From positions 434,001 through 498,000 of the forward strand of contig NZ_BOSE01000001.1 in assembly GCF_018403185.1 (NCBI RefSeq): 64,000 nt of DNA, written 5' to 3'. A program made the translations under genes and the position numbers. Source of the stretch: Paenibacillus montaniterrae. Lineage in GTDB: Bacteria; Bacillota; Bacilli; Paenibacillales; Paenibacillaceae. Every line of letters starts with the position of its first letter. Positions within the stretch are counted from its first letter, which is position 1. Positions 44,010 through 52,599 of the stretch are shown piece after piece. A model generated the notes under the pieces. It had not been told where the DNA came from and did no database searches. It saw nothing but the letters and a program-made list of their open reading frames with translations.

Positions 44010-44198
44010 CTAGTTGCGCTGCATCCAGAGCAGCGACGCGACCATCGGGATGACGACGATCAACAATACAGCCGCCAAAGCAGCGATAAACAGCCATTTT
44101 TTCTTCGTCTTGCTCAGCGACTGAGGATTCGTAATGCCGCATTGCGGACATTGGCTTGCGCCGGCAGTGAGAGGGGTATGGCATGACTTACAATGCAT
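44010..44198 (-). CDS. Small zinc-ribbon membrane protein
   Basis: 62 residues: an N-terminal zinc ribbon (MHCKSC ... CPQCG) then one transmembrane helix (about 38-58). AAAGGGTGA precedes the ATG at about nine bases. No named family. Its upstream side is occupied by a dispersed repeat, so its promoter may lie within or beyond that repeat. Confidence 0.65.
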   Translation of the reverse strand: MHCKSCHTPLTAGASQCPQCGITNPQSLSKTKKKWLFIAALAAVLLIVVIPMVASLLWMQRN

Positions 44199-44215
44199 AA
44201 AAAAGCTCACCCTTT

Positions 44216-44402
44216 AGATGTGGTTTAAAAAGCTGGACTTTGATGACGATGTGATTCCGTTGGAGTTTATTCGACGTCGAATATGTCACGCTACCGAAGG
44301 CTCCGGTGCTCACGTAGCATTTTACCTACGCTGCGCTCCTCGCCTTCTAGTATCGTGCCATCTTCTTGGTCCTGAAAGCCCAGCTTTTTAAACTTCGATG
44401 TT
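44216..44402 (+). repeat. 186-bp repeat, locus 4 (single unit, opposite orientation)
   Basis: One unit read on the plus strand (GGTTTAAAAAGCTGGACTTT ... CTTGGTCCTGAAAGCCCAGC). Here no gene stop lies just ahead of it. An uninterrupted 57-codon frame spans the unit from an ATG at 44218 to a TAA at 44389-44391, starting MWFKKLDFDDDV. No convincing ribosome site precedes it. From 44403 to 44571 nothing else is recognisable. Confidence 0.85.
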
Positions 44403-44571
44403 TATTTAATGCCATTAATTACTGGGTCAATCCTATAATAGCGTACCAAGCAGCAGGTTAAGTGTCAATCGCCAGCTTGTTCGCTAATCTGGTGCGAATT
44501 TGTCGGGATATTCTACAATTTTAAGCAATGCTTGGTTTGGGAGAATGCTGAAACCGAATTGGTTAATGCCG

Positions 44572-45666
44572 TTAATTATTGAAATCGATATGAATTTGCA
44601 CGATTTCGGATTGTGTGCCAATGCGAATTGGCGGTCCCCAGAAGCCGTAGCCGGAGGAGACTATTGTATGCAGTGAGCCTTTTTGCAGATAGCCCCAATC
44701 ATTTTCAAATAATCGCTGTGTAATCAAGTTTCCCGGCATGATTTGTCCTCTATGTGTATGACCGGCTACTAGCAAGTCAACTCCCGCCTGCTCCGCCTCT
44801 GCAAACTCGTAAGGCTGGTGGTCGAGCAAAATAATCGGCATTTGCTGGTCAAGCTCGGCTGCTAACTGAGCCGTTGTTGCACGCTCGCCCTCGGAATAAT
44901 CCTTGCGGCCAATAATGGCAATTCCATCGTCAATGATGATCGTCTCATCATATAAAATATTAATATTTGACGTTTCAATCGCGGTGATCAGCTCATCCAT
45001 CTTCCCACGGAACTTATCGTGATTGCCTAGCGAGCCATATACGCCAAGCGGTGCCTCGAGCTGCGACAGAATTGAGAAAATTTGCTTTTTCTCAACGATT
45101 TCAAGATCATCGTCAATAATATCTCCTGGAATAATGATTAAATCAGGCTGGAGCGCATTAACTTCCTTTACGAGACGTTTGGCATGGTTAGCACCAGACA
45201 AATAGCCAAAATGCGTATCGGAAAACATGACGACGTTCAGGTCCTGCTTATAGCTTTTGTCAATTTTAATCGAGTAGCTATTCACTTTAGGCGTATAGGC
45301 CATGTAGCTGCCATACAAAAGCGTTCCAAGCAACAGAACTAGTGTCAATGTCGTGGCAGCTACCCTTATTTTGTTGCGGTCCAGCCTTGTAAAGCGTAAA
45401 ATGAGCATAATAAGGTGAATCACAGGCAAGATCATGAGCGATAGGCTGAACAAGGCCAGCCAATAGTTGCCGATAATCGTTAGTACAGCCGATCCTCCAC
45501 CAAATCGTCCTAATATGAACGATACGGACAGCAGCAATAGAATTGCGCTATAGGCAATAAGAAAAATACGATTCCCTTTTATTCCTAAACCACGATAGCC
45601 ACTCCAGCCTACGTAAAAAACTAATAGTGCGTATACGATTAGCATCATAATAACGGCGAATATCAC
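44572..45666 (-). CDS. Membrane-anchored metallophosphoesterase (YaeI/YkuE-like)
   Basis: About 364 residues: four N-terminal transmembrane helices (through about residue 125) and a calcineurin-like phosphoesterase domain with MFSDTHFG, PGDIIDDD, GSLGNHD and AGHTHRGQ, the dinuclear metal ligands of the fold. The domain probably faces outward. The start is uncertain: a GTG after AGGAAAGG is chosen because upstream ATGs overlap the divergent DCC gene and lack ribosome sites. The substrate is not known; relatives act on lipid or nucleotide phosphoesters. Confidence 0.82.
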   Translation of the reverse strand: MIFAVIMMLIVYALLVFYVGWSGYRGLGIKGNRIFLIAYSAILLLLSVSFILGRFGGGSAVLTIIGNYWLALFSLSLMILPVIHLIMLILRFTRLDRNKIRVAATTLTLVLLLGTLLYGSYMAYTPKVNSYSIKIDKSYKQDLNVVMFSDTHFGYLSGANHAKRLVKEVNALQPDLIIIPGDIIDDDLEIVEKKQIFSILSQLEAPLGVYGSLGNHDKFRGKMDELITAIETSNINILYDETIIIDDGIAIIGRKDYSEGERATTAQLAAELDQQMPIILLDHQPYEFAEAEQAGVDLLVAGHTHRGQIMPGNLITQRLFENDWGYLQKGSLHTIVSSGYGFWGPPIRIGTQSEIVQIHIDFNN

Positions 45667-45745
45667 GAGTTGTAAAACATCCTTTCCTGCCGATTTTGTT
45701 TGTGCACAGCCTTGTGCAAGCATTTTATTGAAATGAGGGATTTGC

Positions 45746-46159
45746 ATGAATACAGCCCAGCATGCCAATAAAACGATTCTGCTTTATGACGGGGAATGCT
45801 CATTTTGCAACGGTGCTGTGCAATGGATTATTCCACGGGACCCGCATCATCATATCTATTTTGCCGCTCAGCAAGGCGAGCTTGGCCAAGCATTAAGAAA
45901 ACAATATGGCATTTCCGACGAAATCGATTCACTTGTGTTGGTCGATCGCGGCAAAGCTTATGTCTATTCTGCGGCCGCAATTAAAGCAGCAAAATATTTG
46001 CGTCGAGCATGGCCGCTAGTTCAGTTGCTGCTACTCATTCCAGCCTTTATCCGCGATCCAATTTATCGCTATGTAGCCAAGCATCGCTATCAATGGTTCG
46101 GCAAGCAGCAAGCGTGCCTGCTGCCAACGCCCGAGATTAGAGCCCGTTATTTGGATTAA
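45746..46159 (+). CDS. DCC family thiol-disulfide oxidoreductase-like protein
   Basis: A 137-residue protein with the diagnostic DGECSFCNGAVQWI, holding the CxxC pair, and the typical AIKAAKYLRRAWPLVQLLLLIP and HRYQWFG segments. DCC proteins (YuxK-like) are thioredoxin-fold with unknown partners. GAGGG precedes the ATG. Its 3' end overlaps the convergent recombinase gene by 23 bases. Confidence 0.9.
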   Translation: MNTAQHANKTILLYDGECSFCNGAVQWIIPRDPHHHIYFAAQQGELGQALRKQYGISDEIDSLVLVDRGKAYVYSAAAIKAAKYLRRAWPLVQLLLLIPAFIRDPIYRYVAKHRYQWFGKQQACLLPTPEIRARYLD

Positions 46160-47057
46160 GCACCGGCGGCAGATTAATAGAAGCGACAGCCTGCTTTTTC
46201 TCTTCATCATGCACATGCGTATAGAGCATCGTCGTTTCGATTGAGGTATGTCCCATCAATTCTTTTACGATTCGAATATCGATCTGGTTTCGCAGCATTA
46301 ATGTGGCAAAGGAATGACGCAGCTTGTGGCAGCTTAGCTTTAGCCCTTGTAATTCAGCTTGCTCAGCTTTCATCTGCTTAAACATTTCACCAATTATTTT
46401 TTGAATTTGCCGTATCGACAGCCTTCTCCCCTTTTGCGAAATGAAAAAAGCATCGTCCTGCTTGCGATATGGCTGCAGCCGCTCTACCTTTACCCGTTTC
46501 ATATAGGCATTGACCTCTGGTGCGAGCGGAATGTCATTCCATTTGCGTCCTTTGCCCAGCACGGTTATGAGCCCTTTCTCCTCATCGTAGTGTGAGAGAT
46601 TCAAGCGATGCACCTCGCCGACTCGCAAGCCCGAATAAGCCATCAGCAGCAAAATCGCAATATTGCGGTCACGATATTTGCCGTGAACATAGTTCAGAGT
46701 TTGCGATAGCTGGTCTTGCTCCAAATAAATTGGCTTGCGGTTGCGTTCGGTTTTCGACTTTTTAACCTCTTGAGCGGGATTGCTGCTCATCAGCTCAAAA
46801 TCGAGCATTGCCTTGAAAAAGCTACGCAGTGCTGCCAGGCTTCGATTGCGCGCATGATCGGAAACATGCTGCTTCTCCTGCACGAGGTAGCTGACAATCG
46901 TCAGCTTCTTGATTCGATCCAGCTCTATGCCATCCAAATAAGCAAGAAAATTTTGTGCCTCTCGCAAATACTCCTTTTTCGTTGTATCAGAATAGCCAGC
47001 CTGCTTCATCCACAGTTGAAAGGCTGTAACAGAATCCTTGTATTGCTCATTCAGCAT
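46137..47057 (-). CDS. Tyrosine site-specific recombinase (Xer-like)
   Basis: A 306-residue integrase with an N-terminal SAM-like core-binding domain (1-95) and a complete catalytic set: Arg145 (SGLRVGE), Lys169 (GKGRKW), His244-x2-Arg247 (HKLRHSF), His270 (MGHTSIE) and Tyr279. Size and order are those of XerC/XerD-like enzymes rather than phage integrases. AAGGAG precedes the ATG. No phage or transposon genes flank it. A 28-bp site with 11-6-11 dif-like geometry lies 117 bp upstream and may be its target. Confidence 0.9.
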   Translation of the reverse strand: MLNEQYKDSVTAFQLWMKQAGYSDTTKKEYLREAQNFLAYLDGIELDRIKKLTIVSYLVQEKQHVSDHARNRSLAALRSFFKAMLDFELMSSNPAQEVKKSKTERNRKPIYLEQDQLSQTLNYVHGKYRDRNIAILLLMAYSGLRVGEVHRLNLSHYDEEKGLITVLGKGRKWNDIPLAPEVNAYMKRVKVERLQPYRKQDDAFFISQKGRRLSIRQIQKIIGEMFKQMKAEQAELQGLKLSCHKLRHSFATLMLRNQIDIRIVKELMGHTSIETTMLYTHVHDEEKKQAVASINLPPVLNPNNGL

Positions 47058-47173
47058 ATTGATGCAGCTCCTTGTTATGATTCAGCTAAAAAATGGTGTA
47101 TACTGGTAAATCAGCAAACGAAAAATTGACGCATAAGTGTCCATCCTTCAGAAAAAAATCGCTTAAAATCAAA

Positions 47174-47201
47174 AGTGCGCAAAATATAGATTTTGCGTAC
47201 T
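47174..47201. other. Candidate recombination core site (11-6-11)
   Basis: AGTGCGCAAAA, the 6-bp centre TATAGA, then TTTTGCGTACT: the two 11-bp arms are inverted and match at 10 of 11 positions. Xer/dif sites have exactly this 11-6-11 form. The arms are not the Firmicutes dif consensus, so it would be a private site of the adjacent recombinase. It could also be an operator or a weak terminator hairpin. Confidence 0.4.
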
Positions 47202-47257
47202 TATTATAGCATGTTGTTGGACCGATATTCCAGCTCATTAAAAACGTTCATTTGCAC

Positions 47258-47298
47258 AAAAATAGCTCCCCCACACCAAAAGGCGTAGAGGGAGCCTT
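47258..47298 (-). terminator. Terminator of alpha/beta hydrolase gene
   Basis: On the minus strand GGCTCCC ... GGGAGC is followed by TATTTTTGTG, directly after the hydrolase stop. Confidence 0.7.
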
Positions 47299-47310
47299 CA
47301 TAAAGCCACC

Positions 47311-48351
47311 TTAATGAAGCTCGCTAAATGTCTCATTGAGCCAATCTAAAAATGCATCCTTTTCCTCAAACTGTGGATAATGTGCGGAATGCTCAAATAA
47401 AACAAATTCCTTCACTGGCGCCTGCAATTCATCAAAGAACTGCTGTGCAGCTTTTGCAGAGGTCATATAGTCATACTGCCCCATTACAAAATATGTCGGC
47501 AGCTCCAGCTGATCTACAAGTGCTGGCAGATGGTGTTCAGCCTCCTCGCGCAGCAAAAGCTCCTGTGTTGCGCCTACACCCAGCAAATATCGAATCACAT
47601 CAAGCCCGTTATATTCGGGACTCGTTAAAAAACCTACATAGTAGTCCTTATTATCATCGATCAGCCTTGCTGCTCCGCCATATTTGCGAACCAAATCACG
47701 CGGCGTATAGCTTTCTCCATTCTCAATGCTTTCACGAAGCTGCTCCAGCCTTTGCACATCCTTCTCATTGCCTGCTGCCGCAGCCTGGGAAAGCGTATAG
47801 CTCAAACCATCCATTTCACTAGCTACCGAATCCGCAACTTGACCAATTCCTACATAGGCATGAAATTTGTCAGGGGCTTTTGCCGCAGCCTTGGTCCCAA
47901 TATACGTGCCAAACGAATGTCCGATCAGCAGCACCTTGGATTGCTGCAGCTCACCCCGCACATAGTCAGTCAGTGCCAGCAGATCCTCCACTAGCACATC
48001 CGTTGTTAGCTGGGAATAGTCTTCATTAAACTTATAAGACTTTCCACTTCCGCGCTGATCGTAGTGCACGATGGTATAATGCTTTTCCCATTCCTTCTGG
48101 TACTTCCGAACATAAGGGATTTCAGAGCAGCCTGGTCCGCCATGCACAAAAATAATGACAGGATTGCGCTTGTCTTCCCCTCTAATCATAATTTGATGAT
48201 CAGCTCCGTTGATCATCACCTGCTTATAGAGGCTGATGCTGTTTTCTCCTTTTATCGCAGGAGTCCACGTGGGAAAGAACATAAATAGTACAAGTATGAG
48301 GGCCAACGTTAATAACGTCCATTTCGTAATTCTGGCTAGTTTTTTTCGCAA
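47311..48351 (-). CDS. Membrane-anchored alpha/beta hydrolase (proline-iminopeptidase-like)
   Basis: A 346-residue protein: one N-terminal transmembrane anchor (about 10-30) and an extracellular alpha/beta hydrolase fold. HGGPG (oxyanion region) and YDQRGSGKS are typical of the S33 group, the nucleophile Ser is in GHSFGT and the catalytic His in HSAHYPQFEE. Translation starts at a TTG seven bases after AAGGAG. The peptide or ester substrate is unknown. Confidence 0.88.
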   Translation of the reverse strand: MRKKLARITKWTLLTLALILVLFMFFPTWTPAIKGENSISLYKQVMINGADHQIMIRGEDKRNPVIIFVHGGPGCSEIPYVRKYQKEWEKHYTIVHYDQRGSGKSYKFNEDYSQLTTDVLVEDLLALTDYVRGELQQSKVLLIGHSFGTYIGTKAAAKAPDKFHAYVGIGQVADSVASEMDGLSYTLSQAAAAGNEKDVQRLEQLRESIENGESYTPRDLVRKYGGAARLIDDNKDYYVGFLTSPEYNGLDVIRYLLGVGATQELLLREEAEHHLPALVDQLELPTYFVMGQYDYMTSAKAAQQFFDELQAPVKEFVLFEHSAHYPQFEEKDAFLDWLNETFSELH

Positions 48352-48433
48352 TTCGCTTCTCCTTGCAAAGCTTGGCTTTTGCCGCGCTTCTCATTTGTAA
48401 TGTTCTCTATGTTGGCGCTGCTGGAGCATGCCA

Positions 48434-50281
48434 CTACTTCATCTTTGGCTCAGTACCATAAATGAGCTTACCTTGACTATAAACGGTCATTCGCTTCCAC
48501 TCCCGATATTCCTTGAAATCCTTCGCGTACGAATAGTCATTGCTCAGCGTAAATGCCGACCAGTCCGCTTTATTCCAGCGCAGCTTAATCTCGCCAGTCG
48601 ACTGATTAGGCAGCAACTGGCCAGCAAGCTCGTTGAAGCTTAGTTCTATATAATAGTCAGCCTGCTGACGTGCTTTCTCTAAAGCGACTATTTTTGCTTG
48701 CACAGCTTCATTGCCCAGTGCGGCATAATCTACATATGCCTGCTGCTCCACTTGCTGCTCAGTATCGGAGGTATACCAGTATCTGATCGTAATATGTTCA
48801 AGCGCTAAAGCTTCAGCGCCAGTATTTTTCAGCTGCACGCCGATACGAATGCTGCTGTCCTGCTCTTTGCTCTCGTCGCTGTTTAGCTGAGCCTGCACCT
48901 GCAGCGTTTGCAGCTCAGTCGGAGGAGCTGCAGACGAGCCGGATTTTTCTGTACTAAGCTTTTCTTGCAAATCCAATGGCGCTCGCTCCAGCAAACAGCT
49001 TACCTGGCCCATTTTACTTGCTGCTCCAGTTACACTCGAGCGATCATTAGCATTTGAACTGTTCCCGGAAGAAGCTGAGGATGACGATCCGTTGCCTGGT
49101 GGCTTCTCTCCACTCTTGCCCGGTGAGCTTTCCGCAAGCTGCTTCATTATTGGCTTCAGCATCGCCTGTTTGTCTTTATGCCAGGTGTTCCAATCATCAA
49201 GCAGCAAGCCGCCGGTATCACCGCTATTCGGGTTGAGACTCCAATAGGTCCAATATAATTGATTCTCTTGAATATACTGGACAAGCGCATGCTGCCACTT
49301 GCCCTCTAGCGAGCTTTTATCTACGGAACGTCCGCCAAATTCGCCTACCAGCACAGGCGCCAGCTTCTGCTTGCTGATGTAGCCCCAATATTTGTCCCAT
49401 AAAGCCGGCAAATTATTAGGGAAGCTGCGCTCATTGAACCAGGATTGATGGTGCACGCCTGGGCCATAATCATGCGTGGAATAAACGAGGCGGTTGTCAA
49501 CCTGAAGCTTGACCGGGTACTTTTCCACTCCCATCAAATTACCGCCCCACCAATAGCTGCCTTGCTTGCCTTTTACATTAGATTCCACACCTTCGACAAT
49601 GATGAGCCAGTCGCTATTCTGCTTCAGGATCGCATTGCCTGCCTTCTGCGCTGCCAGCCGCCAATCGGTTTTGGGATCATTCGTACCCCAGCTTGCCGCA
49701 CCATGCGGCTCATTATGCAAATCAGCGCCAATCACAATTTGATTGCCTTTATAACGCTTTGCCAGCATCACCCAGTCGTCTATCCAGCGCTGCTCGGAGT
49801 ATTGATCCGTGTACCAAAGCTCGGACTGCCCGCTTGCACTTGGACGATGCCGATCCAATATAATATGAAAGCCGCGCTCGCCAGCCTGCTCAATAAAATA
49901 ATCCATAATTTCAATTGGCGTCAGGTTTTTTAAGCTTGGATTTTTATAATAGTCGATACCATTTGCTTGTGAGCCTTTATCAAACATCTGATTACTGTAG
50001 GGAAGCCGAATAAGGTTATAGCCCTGCTGCTTCGCCTGATCGAGCATATCCTCCAACTTACGAGTCCATAAGCCATGCGGCGCAAAATTGCTCGTTTCAA
50101 ATCCAAACCAATTCAAGCCATTCCACACTGCTTCGTTCCCTTCGCTATCTAAAATGCGATTGCCAGATGTGTAATAGTAGCCCTCCTTTGCCGCTTTGGC
50201 GTGGGATGGAAAAACAAACAGAGCATTTGCCAGAAGCAGTAATACGATGCAAATGCCGCTTACTTTATAGCTTAGCTTCAT
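48434..50281 (-). CDS. Secreted GH5 cellulase with C-terminal CBM3
   Basis: A 615-residue secreted enzyme: signal peptide ending near SHAKA (about 30), GH5 barrel to about 385 with acid/base Glu191 in DLHNEPHG and nucleophile Glu314 in LVGEFGG, a Ser/Gly/Asn-rich linker (about 390-450), and a family-3 carbohydrate-binding module (about 460-605, HITIRYWYTSD, GEIKLRWNKADWSAF). It hydrolyses internal beta-1,4-glucan links outside the cell. AGGAGGG precedes the ATG. With GH3 and GH43 in the window it points to plant cell-wall use. Confidence 0.93.
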   Translation of the reverse strand: MKLSYKVSGICIVLLLLANALFVFPSHAKAAKEGYYYTSGNRILDSEGNEAVWNGLNWFGFETSNFAPHGLWTRKLEDMLDQAKQQGYNLIRLPYSNQMFDKGSQANGIDYYKNPSLKNLTPIEIMDYFIEQAGERGFHIILDRHRPSASGQSELWYTDQYSEQRWIDDWVMLAKRYKGNQIVIGADLHNEPHGAASWGTNDPKTDWRLAAQKAGNAILKQNSDWLIIVEGVESNVKGKQGSYWWGGNLMGVEKYPVKLQVDNRLVYSTHDYGPGVHHQSWFNERSFPNNLPALWDKYWGYISKQKLAPVLVGEFGGRSVDKSSLEGKWQHALVQYIQENQLYWTYWSLNPNSGDTGGLLLDDWNTWHKDKQAMLKPIMKQLAESSPGKSGEKPPGNGSSSSASSGNSSNANDRSSVTGAASKMGQVSCLLERAPLDLQEKLSTEKSGSSAAPPTELQTLQVQAQLNSDESKEQDSSIRIGVQLKNTGAEALALEHITIRYWYTSDTEQQVEQQAYVDYAALGNEAVQAKIVALEKARQQADYYIELSFNELAGQLLPNQSTGEIKLRWNKADWSAFTLSNDYSYAKDFKEYREWKRMTVYSQGKLIYGTEPKMK

Positions 50282-50409
50282 AACATTTAAAACCCTCCTA
50301 TGCTATCCTGGAACAAAAGTTGATTACACGTACTTCTATACTATTGTATATCGGCATGAAGCTGGAAAAAATTCAAATTATATAAGAATTTATTGAGGAG
50401 ATGATCAAT

Positions 50410-50661
50410 ATGGGGCATGTAGTAAAATCGGAAAGTGAAATTCGCACAAGATATCAAATTACTATACCCGAAGAAATACGAACGAAAGCAAAACTTAATA
50501 TCGGTGACTCATTGCTTTGGCAGTATGATGAAGTCCGGCAAGAAATCATAGTAATGCAGAAACCAAAATCTTTCTCCGACAAATTATGGGGACTTGGAAA
50601 AGAAATCTGGGAACAAGAACCGGCAGATGATTATGTTCGCAAGGAGCGAAACGAATGGTAA
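50410..50661 (+). CDS. AbrB/MazE-type antitoxin
   Basis: An 83-residue protein with a swapped-hairpin AbrB/SpoVT domain (RTRYQITIPEEIRTKAKLNI, GDSLLWQYDE) at about 10-50 and a C-terminal tail that would wrap the toxin. GAGGAG lies nine bases before this ATG. Its stop overlaps the start of the PIN-domain frame (ATGGTAA), the normal arrangement of a toxin-antitoxin pair. The DNA-binding domain would repress the pair's own promoter. Confidence 0.88.
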   Translation: MGHVVKSESEIRTRYQITIPEEIRTKAKLNIGDSLLWQYDEVRQEIIVMQKPKSFSDKLWGLGKEIWEQEPADDYVRKERNEW

Positions 50662-51104
50662 TATCAAATTTTCTCCAAGGTGGTAAGAAAATTGCACTAG
50701 ACACAAATCTATTCATTTATGTTTTTGAGCAACATTCGGAATTTGGCGAGAAGGCAAAAGCAATATTAGAACAGGTATAAAATGGTTTTGTCTCCGCAGT
50801 CGCCTCTTCTGTTTCTTTAACGGAAATCCTGGTTAAACCTATTCGTGAAGGGAATTTATCCTTGGAAAAACAGTACAAATTAATATTATCTCACTTTCCT
50901 CACCTTACTATCCTACCGATCGATAACTTGGTTGCAGAACGAGCAGCTTATCTTAGAGGAAAGTATAGTATCAAAACGCCAGATGCACTAATTGTCGCCA
51001 CTGCTCTAGTAGCTAATGCGGATTTGTTTATAACAAATGATCAACGACTTGAATGTATTAAAGAGATTAACTGTGTATCATTGTCCCATCTCGAACAGCC
51101 ATAA
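50655..51104 (+). pseudogene. PIN-domain toxin interrupted by one in-frame stop
   Basis: The 149-codon PIN frame is intact except for a TAA at 50778-50780 (codon 42). Everything else is in place: the acidic residues in ALDTNLFIY (Asp16), SLTEIL, TPDALIVATAL and FITND, which bind the metal of PIN ribonucleases. The start overlaps the antitoxin stop. A single base change would restore it, so the loss looks recent, or else readthrough occurs. The antitoxin is intact. A cell can lose the toxin without harm while keeping the antitoxin as a regulator. Confidence 0.85.
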
Positions 51105-51195
51105 AAAAGGCCAACTTCAGCTTAGCCTAACTGCATCATAATCATTTGCCGCTATTGGCAGCTGTGCAGCTTGGAAAACCGAGTTGACCTTTCTT
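51103..51195. terminator. Probable terminator between convergent genes
   Basis: AAAGGCCAACTT and GAGTTGACCTTT pair over 11-12 bases with two mismatches, with A-rich and T-rich edges; the loop is long (~62 bases). Confidence 0.45.
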
Positions 51196-51211
51196 ATAGT
51201 GTAAAAAGATA

Positions 51212-52126
51212 TTATGCTTGTGGCTTGAAGCGCAGCTGCAACCATTGGTGTGCAAGCTCGACCCATTTGGCAGCGGCTGGCTGCAAATGGTCAGCATGTG
51301 TGGCCGTTGTTGCATCAGCTAGCGATAAGCCATGCCCGCCTTTTTCAAAAATATGCATCTCATGCGGAATGCGATGCTTGCAAAGCTCCATTGCGAAGCT
51401 TAGCGAATGTGCAGTCAGGACAAGATCATCCTCTGAGGTATGCCACAAGAATGAAGGTGGCGTATGCGGTCCTACTTCATGAACAGGGCTCAATTTCTTC
51501 AACTCCTCTTCATCCGCTTCCGCATCCCCAAACATCGCTTTGTTGATCATAGCGAATAAATCTTTAAACTTCTCACGTTCCTGCTCTGTCATCATCTGGA
51601 TTGCCAGCACATTGTCTATTAACGCATAACCAAGCACAAGCGCATTAGGCTTAAACTGCTCATTGGATTCGCCAAGGTGTTCAGCCAAATAAGCTTTATT
51701 CCAGTGTACACCGATGCTTGCAGCAAGATGCCCTCCTGCCGAAAAACCTGCAACCGCAATTTGATCTGGATCAATATTCCATTCAGCTGCACGTTTACGA
51801 ATCGTTGAAATAGCTTTCGCCGCGTCATAAAGCGGCTGAGGGAATTTGACATGCGGATTCGGATTCTCTTCCATCTCTTTCGTAACAGGCGCTTTGCCAT
51901 GATATGTATTGTAATGCAATACAAAGGTCCGATATCCAAGCGAAGCGAATCGCAATGCTACAGGCTCTGCCTCTCGATCAGAGGTGTAAATATAGCCGCC
52001 GCCAGGGAAAATCAATAAAGCAGGTTTGGCATAAGGCTGATATTGATTAGCAACTTCATATGGAATATAAGCTGTCAAAGTAACCTGCGGAAACTCTTCC
52101 CATAGCTGAATCGTTTCGATATGCAT
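51212..52126 (-). CDS. Alpha/beta hydrolase, acetyl-xylan-esterase-like
   Basis: A 304-residue cytoplasmic hydrolase: oxyanion segment FPGGGYIYTSDREAEPVA, nucleophile Ser in GFSAGGHLA, Asp in HTSEDDLV, His in GGHGLSLAD. This layout is the BD-FAE/acetyl esterase group that trims acyl groups from sugars, fitting the glycosidases in the region. GGAGG precedes the ATG. Just upstream of its start lies the far end of a 186-bp repeat array. Confidence 0.88.
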   Translation of the reverse strand: MHIETIQLWEEFPQVTLTAYIPYEVANQYQPYAKPALLIFPGGGYIYTSDREAEPVALRFASLGYRTFVLHYNTYHGKAPVTKEMEENPNPHVKFPQPLYDAAKAISTIRKRAAEWNIDPDQIAVAGFSAGGHLAASIGVHWNKAYLAEHLGESNEQFKPNALVLGYALIDNVLAIQMMTEQEREKFKDLFAMINKAMFGDAEADEEELKKLSPVHEVGPHTPPSFLWHTSEDDLVLTAHSLSFAMELCKHRIPHEMHIFEKGGHGLSLADATTATHADHLQPAAAKWVELAHQWLQLRFKPQA

Positions 52127-52157
52127 GACAATCCTCCATCATTTTCATTAGTAATTT

Positions 52158-52599
52158 ACCTCGTCATCAAAGTCCAGCTTTTTAGACTTCCTCATTCCAA
52201 TCAGGTTTAAAAAGCTGGGCTTTCAGGACCAAGAAGATAGCACGATACTAGAAAGCGAGGAGCGCAGCGTAGACAAACCTACGTGAGCACCTCAAATGTT
52301 TTCGCAGAAAACATACTTCGAAAGTATAAGCCTTTCGGTAGCGTGACATATTCGCCGTCGAATCCATTTCGAAGCACCACATCGTCATCAAAGTCCAGCT
52401 TTTTAAACGTCCCCATTCCAATCAGGTTTAAAAAGCTGGGCTTTCAGGACCAAGAAGATGGCACGATACTAGAAAGCGAGGAGCGCAGCGTAGACAGACC
52501 TACGTGAGCACCGGAGCTTTCGGTAGCGTGACATATTCGCCGTCGAATTCACTTCGAAGCACCACATCGTCATCAAAGTCCAGCTTTTTAAACGTCCTC
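52158..52599 (-). repeat. 186-bp repeat array, locus 5 (two units plus fragment)
   Basis: In gene orientation the array begins at the base after the TGA of the YebC gene. The second unit carries a 35-bp insertion made of two adjacent palindromes (ATGTTTTC-GCA-GAAAACAT and ATACTT-CGA-AAGTAT), which raises the spacing to 221 bp. A third, truncated unit ends 30 bp before the next gene. These units have a frame reading FKKLDFDDDVVLRSEFDGEY then VTLPKAPVLT, not in phase with YebC. Confidence 0.85.

Noticed and set aside
46137..47057. Prophage or integrative element marked by the tyrosine recombinase
   Set aside because: No phage, conjugation or tRNA-attachment features around it; the protein is Xer-like.
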